Source of the DNA: Tetradesmus obliquus
Lineage: Eukaryota > Chlorophyta > Chlorophyceae > Sphaeropleales > Scenedesmaceae
DNA: 64,000 nt
Assembly: GCA_030272155.1 (NCBI GenBank)
Contig: CP126200.1
Span: 930,001-994,000, forward strand
Reading direction: 5' to 3'
Part shown: positions 59,351 through 64,000 of the stretch, piece by piece
How the letters are laid out: every line of letters starts with the position of its first letter
Numbering within the stretch: position 1 is the stretch's first letter
The notes under the pieces: generated by a model
Database searches by the model: none
Told to the model about the DNA's origin: nothing
What the model saw: the letters and a program-made list of their open reading frames with translations, nothing else
Position numbers and translations under genes: made by a program

Positions 59351-60480
59351 GATACCGTTGCTGCTGGTGTAGGTTATGCTGGTCAAAGTGGCTGGGGCAC
59401 TGCCAGGCTTGTGTACGTCTGGTGGCAGCCACTGATTTGTGTGACTGTCAATGTTCCTCCCCAACGCAGCCATTCCGACATCACATGATGTTCATTATTA
59501 TGTGTATCCAAAACTCAACAAGAAGGGTGCACTCCACGGCAGCAGGGTACGCATGGCAGCCATGTGTATATGTGATGTCTTTGCTGGAGTTTCTTTCTAA
59601 GTTGTGTGTCCTGCAGCTTGAGTGCGAGGAATCCAGCCAATGATTGATAATGGATTCAGTGCGCCCATGAGCCTTTTTGACTGGCACATGGGTGACACGT
59701 TGTTTGACAACCAGTCTATGAGGAGTTCCTCAGGTTCACCCTGAAGTTTTAGGTTGCACTACATCACAGACGTGCTGGCATCCCTTGGTTCTTAGTGATG
59801 GTGATGGTTGACGCAACAGCTTACCTGCCAATGTTACTTGCTTTCTCCCAACCCTGGCTGGCGCATTGTAAATGCTGGTGAGCAGCTCAGCTGTGGATCA
59901 GTTGGCCTGCCATTCTTGGCAAGGCCCTATGCGGAGTTCCGCGACGGATGATCTGCCAATAACAATTTTGCCGTCGTGTTTGGGGTGTGACACATTGAAC
60001 GTTAGATCAAGCTGTGTGACTCCCTGGCTGAACTTGCTCGGCAATTGTACAAATAACCACAATTTTGGTTATGTCTAACGCAGCGCCGTACAGTCTATGC
60101 GCACGCCGAGCAGCAGAGCCCGCAGTACTTCCCAGGGCTGCTTTGTTCACGTACTAGAGCGGCTCCGCAGCAACACAAGCTTCAAGTGAAGTTCCAGGAA
60201 ATCACAGATATTCAAAGCTTTATTCTAGCGTCACACTTTGCTCCAGGGCGCAAGTACACCCCTGTTCCCATTTTGGCAGCACTGCTGAGCCAGGAGTGGC
60301 AGCAGCATGGCGAGTTGATGCAAACCGCCAAGAAAACCACTGATTTGCTTGTTGCGGCATGTCCGTCAGTTCATTCTTGCAGGTGCCACTGTGCCTGCAT
60401 CGTCGTGAAGCTGCTGCTTGGCCTGATCAAAGTCGCTGCACCTGCTGTGCTGTATCATGTAGGGTGATCCTCTCCGCACT
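59351..60480. other. Intergenic between B3 and B4
   Basis: No supported gene. A 93-codon frame at 60186-60467 ends just before the B4 ATG and might belong to its 5' region. It shows no recognisable domain. Confidence 0.35.
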
Positions 60481-63043
60481 ATGAGCATCGCGGATTGCGG
60501 CAGGGTCAGCAGCTGCTTTCCATTGCCTACAGCCCTGCTGGTGCACGTGCTCAGCTACCTGCAGCCTTCGCAGCGGCTGAGGAATGCAGCGCTGGTGTGC
60601 AAGGCCTGGCGCCACGCCGCAAATGCAGCAACCAGCAGCATCTCGGGATCCTATGACTGGGCTGATGAGGCTGATCAGCGCCAGCTGGGAAGCATCGCAG
60701 CCTGGCATGAGCTTGGCACTGCGCAGCAGGTCACTGCCATTGACCTGCACTGCTGCTGCGGTGACGATGATGAAGGGGAGCGCGGGCAGGTGCGCCTGCC
60801 GCTGCAACAGCTGAGCAAGCTACGCAGCCTGCGGCTCTGGTTTTTCGGTACTGCTGGATGAGCAACCGCTGGGCAGCAGCAGCAGCAGCAGCAGCAGTGT
60901 CTGGCTGAGCCCCCTGGCAGCCATGTCCAGCAGCTTGACAAAATTGGAGCTGCGTGACGTAACGCTGCGGTGCTTCAACAGCATGCCCGAGCTCTTCCGC
61001 TGCATGGCAAGCCTCAGCAAGCTGCAGCGGCTAGAGCTGACAAGCGTGCGTGTAGATCCAGCAGCAACAGGGGTGACAACAACACGTGTCGGCAGCTGCT
61101 TTGGCGCATTTACTCTTGCTGACGCGTTGCGTCGTCTGACGCAGCTCACCCTCCTCTCACTAGATGATCTGACAGAGTGTCAGCTGGGCTGGAAGTACAT
61201 CCCTGGCCCAATGGGAGCAGCAATTGCTGGCCTGCAGCAGCTGCAGGAGCTGGATCTCCACAGCCTTAACGTACCTGAGGCAGAACCCCACACCCTGTTT
61301 AAGCAGCTGCCAGTGAGCATCACAAGACTGACCGTGAGTAGCCACGCACGTGTGCAGCAGCGTGCTCGCAGTTGGTTGTCTTTGCCCAGGCAGCACAACT
61401 GCATGTTTTTGTGCAGTTTTGTACGTGCCTGGGCAGCGTCCGCATGCATCTCTGCATGTTGTAAGTTGGGTTGCAAGCATATGGCACATGGCACGCTGAA
61501 GCACATGGCACCATCGAGCTGTGGCACACTGCTGATGTCTCCTGCAATGTATTACCATATGCTTGTCCTGCAGGTCGGGCGCGCCCATGTCACGTTCACA
61601 CCCTTTCAGACGCCCGGCCTGTCGAGACTGACAGCGCTGCGTGACCTGCTGTTCACCAGGGTGCTGGGGGTAGAACCATCGGTGCTGTCCGGCTGCGCAA
61701 GCAGCCTCACACGGCTGACAGTGCGGCTGGCGTGGACTGTCAGCAGCCTGTCTGCGCTGGCGCACATGCTGCCGCAGCTGCAGCAGCTGCAGAGCCTCTG
61801 TCTCACCAACGAATTATACGGCGATGACGCTGCCGCTGAGGTTGCAGCCCCGCAGGTGCCTGCTGAGGCTTGTGCGCTGCTGCTCTCCCCTGCCAAACTG
61901 ACGAGCTTGACGCTGCGGGAGGTTGGCTTGGCACCTGGGGGAGCACAGCGCATGTTTGCAGCAGGTGGCGGGGCACTGAGGGAGTTATGCATAGCAGGCT
62001 TAGACCCAGACCAGCAGTACAGCCCACCTTTGACACGCAGCGACCTGGGCAGCCTGGCCCTTACATGGCCGCAGCTGCAGCAGCTGCAGCTGGTCCGCGC
62101 TGTGGCTGAGGCACCAGCAGCAGCGGCAGCTGGGCAGGAGCTAGCAGATCAGGGTGTGTCGTCAGCTTACAGCAATGAATTCAATGCAGGTCACCTTGCA
62201 CATGTTGCGCCAGCAGTGCTTGCTGGTTGGTCTGCACTGCTGCAGCTGACGGCGCTGACGGAGCTGTGGGCTGGAGGCAATGAGATCACAGACGGTGCTT
62301 TGCAGGAGCTCGCGGCACTGACCAGGCTGAAGAGTCTCACCCTGCTGCCGTGCGCCAGCATCACCGCTGTCGGCTTGCTGCAGCTGACACAGCTGACCGG
62401 CCTTACGTACCTTAGGGTCAATGATGACATCAGTGCAGAAGGCTGGGATGGGGGTGCACTGGATGCTTTCAAACACGATGGCGGCTTGGTGATGTGGGGC
62501 GCGGTAAGCAGTGCTTCACCACAGACAATTAGCTGGGGCGTGGAGTGACCGCAATCAAAGCACTGAGCAATACAGCACAGTTACTCAGCTCCTTTCGCCT
62601 CCGTGGTAATGTGTTGTGAGGCTGGTGTGTGAAGCTGATAGCATAACCAGCTGGTGCTCCTGAGCAAGTGATTGTGTGTTACCTTGCTGCATGTGTGTGT
62701 ACTTGGCAGGCAGGGATCCCCCCAGGAGACCTGCCTGGTCGTGCTTGTGCTCATGCGCCTGGGCTAGTCCTAGTTGCTGGTGCATACACTGCAGGGCTGC
62801 AAGGCTGTGGTGAACCTCACCTGACAACACCTTGCGCCGCCATACATTCACATGTGCGTACAGGGACCTTTCCCAGATGTGTGGCGGCAGCTGCTTACGT
62901 GGTGCAAGCGCAACACACACTGCCTGGACAAGATGCTGGAAGAGCAGCAGCAGCTTGTGTGGCTGCAAGCACAGCAGCTGCAGCAGCAGGCGCTACAACT
63001 GCAGGGTAAGTGGCACTTCCTCAGCAGTTCAAGTGCATGGTGA
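60481..63043 (+). CDS. F-box/LRR protein B4, one-base frameshift in exon 1
   Basis: Exons 60481..61333, 61574..62503 and 62864..63005 follow the family plan. The F-box is LLVHVLSYLQPSQRLRNAALVCKAWRHAANAA and LRR units follow, with the best-preserved second LRR exon of the family (LTALRDLLFTRVLGVEPS, LTELWAGGNEITDGALQELAALTRLKSLTL, LTYLRVND). The frame breaks at the T-homopolymer 60841-60845: removing one T restores the family reading RLW..VLLDEQPLG. The coiled-coil exon (LEEQQQLVWLQAQQLQQQA) is 142 nt. It may end by read-through at TGA 63043, with TGTAA 62 bp later at 63105-63109, or splice in phase to an exon at 63321..63691 of unlike sequence. Whether the shift is real or an assembly error decides between gene and pseudogene. 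Confidence 0.65.
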
Positions 63044-63104
63044 CCCTGTTGACCCTAATAAATAACTGGTGATGCATGCAATCTTGTGTGGCAGCATGCA
63101 TGCA

Positions 63105-63109
63105 TGTAA
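63105..63109 (+). terminator. TGTAA polyadenylation signal
   Basis: This algal poly(A) signal lies 62 bp downstream of the read-through stop of B4. Confidence 0.4.
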
Positions 63110-63722
63110 AAGCACAACAGGCTGCCACGCTATGTGTACACTGCACACCATCAAAATTCCAAGCGAGTCGCTGTTTGTCCACATGCTCACCAGCACAGGG
63201 ATGAACAAAAGTGCTAGGAGACTGCACTGCTGGTGTTGGCTTGTTGACAGGCTGCACAAGCACAACCTTTTCACATCACACGTGCATAAATTGCACACTT
63301 ACCCTGTACTGTACATGCAGATCATCTGTATAGTGTACATGAGTTCAGCATGTCTGCGCATGCCGTCTCAATTTCCTTGACTCATTCGGAACTCCCCACG
63401 TGTTCAACTGCCAGTGGCAGCGGACACAGCTCATCGACTTGCACTTCTTGGTCCAGGTTCATTTGGCGCGCACACGGTTGTCAAACTCCGCGGTTGCTGC
63501 AATTTTCAGCCTGGAATCCTGGCAGGGTTGCAGCCTGCCTGAGGCCTGAAGCTGAGCCAATCATTGGCTCACAGTGTGCTCCTGTGCAGCCGCATACTGG
63601 AGTCTGTTGGGACCAGCGGGACGCCTGGCTTGCTACATTCACAGGACACAGGGCAAATAGGCCTGTCCCAAGCCTGCTTGGAAGATGCTGAATTCAAGAG
63701 GAGAAGTTCACCTCCGAGGCTG

Positions 63723-63823
63723 CTGAATGGTGCTGCTGACATGGATGTCAGCAGCACCATTCAGGTGCACCATTCAGGTGATCATACATCTGCAGATATC
63801 TGCAGATGTATGATCACCTGAAT
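63723..63823. repeat. Compound palindrome, two hairpins in tandem
   Basis: The first hairpin has 20-bp arms (63723..63742 and 63745..63764) around GG. The second is a perfect 52-bp palindrome without spacer (63772..63823, centre 63797/63798). They share the motif CACCATTCAGGTG, present as a direct repeat at 63755 and 63769. Confidence 0.95.
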
Positions 63824-64000
63824 TTCCATAGGCAGCCTCAGCAGGTGAAACAAAGCGCTCTAATAGCCCTCACGAGAGAAGATTTTTTGAGGATACGAGA
63901 TACACAGTCCCAGCGTAGTGCCTGGCATTGCCAGCTCCGAGCTGAGTCAGCTGGTCAAACATGCTTCACCCCAAACCGCGGTGTCGGACAACCTTGTTAA

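Larger units (their letters stand above)
63044..64000. other. Right end of window: B4 downstream region
   Basis: TGTAA at 63105-63109 may end B4. An open frame at 63321..63691, entered by a CAG acceptor in the phase expected for a B4 tail exon, encodes a Ser/Thr/Cys-rich peptide with no tail repeats. A compound palindrome follows at 63723-63823. Confidence 0.35.

Noticed and set aside
59351..60180. Possible RNA gene or small ORFs between B3 and B4
   Set aside because: No conserved stem, pol III box or credible coding frame was visible.

Overview
The window looks like nuclear DNA of a chlorophycean green alga (Scenedesmaceae or another Sphaeropleales member is my best guess). Genes are intron-dense with GT..AG introns. 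Several gene ends are followed by the algal poly(A) signal TGTAA. CAG/CTG runs occur everywhere, read as poly-Gln, poly-Ala or poly-Ser depending on frame. Recognisable proteins are an Rh-type ammonium/CO2 channel, an A-type cyclin, a kinesin-14, a Topors-like RING protein and F-box/LRR proteins. No bacterial or organellar features were seen.

Layout. 1-11.5 kb: two paralogues of an unrecognised helical gene family, A1 (running off the left edge) and the frameshifted A2, flank a complete 9-exon Rh gene. 11.9-17.0 kb: an 11-exon Gln/Ala-rich scaffold-like protein on the minus strand. It shares a 366-bp divergent promoter region with a 6-exon RING gene (17.4-19.3 kb). 19.9-27.6 kb: two minus-strand F-box/LRR genes, B1 (decayed) and B2 (intact). 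28.3-33.8 kb: retroelement debris, namely a gag-like gene, a fragment of a C5-methyltransferase-like domain and a nearly perfect 2 x 1023-bp palindrome, flanked by orphan tail repeats of the F-box/LRR family. 35.5-37.7 kb: A-type cyclin. 39.5-41.1 kb: single-exon helical-repeat protein. 42.1-45.0 kb: coiled-coil protein with a 30-unit CTG/CAG run. 48.6-55.5 kb: 16-exon kinesin-14 with C-terminal motor. 56.2-63.7 kb: two more F-box/LRR genes on the plus strand, B3 (130-nt deletion) and B4 (one-base frameshift).

Themes. Cell-division genes (cyclin A, kinesin-14) sit among a fast-evolving F-box/LRR family. Its four copies keep the same exon plan (F-box+LRR, LRR, a short coiled-coil exon of 142 nt in three copies and 130 nt in B1, tail exon) but are in different states of decay. 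Local duplication, direct and inverted, is the main force visible: tandem gene copies, exon echoes inside Rh introns, a 45-bp triplication, and palindromes with little or no spacer. Exon boundaries come from splice consensus, frame continuity and paralogue comparison by eye; no transcript or database evidence was available.
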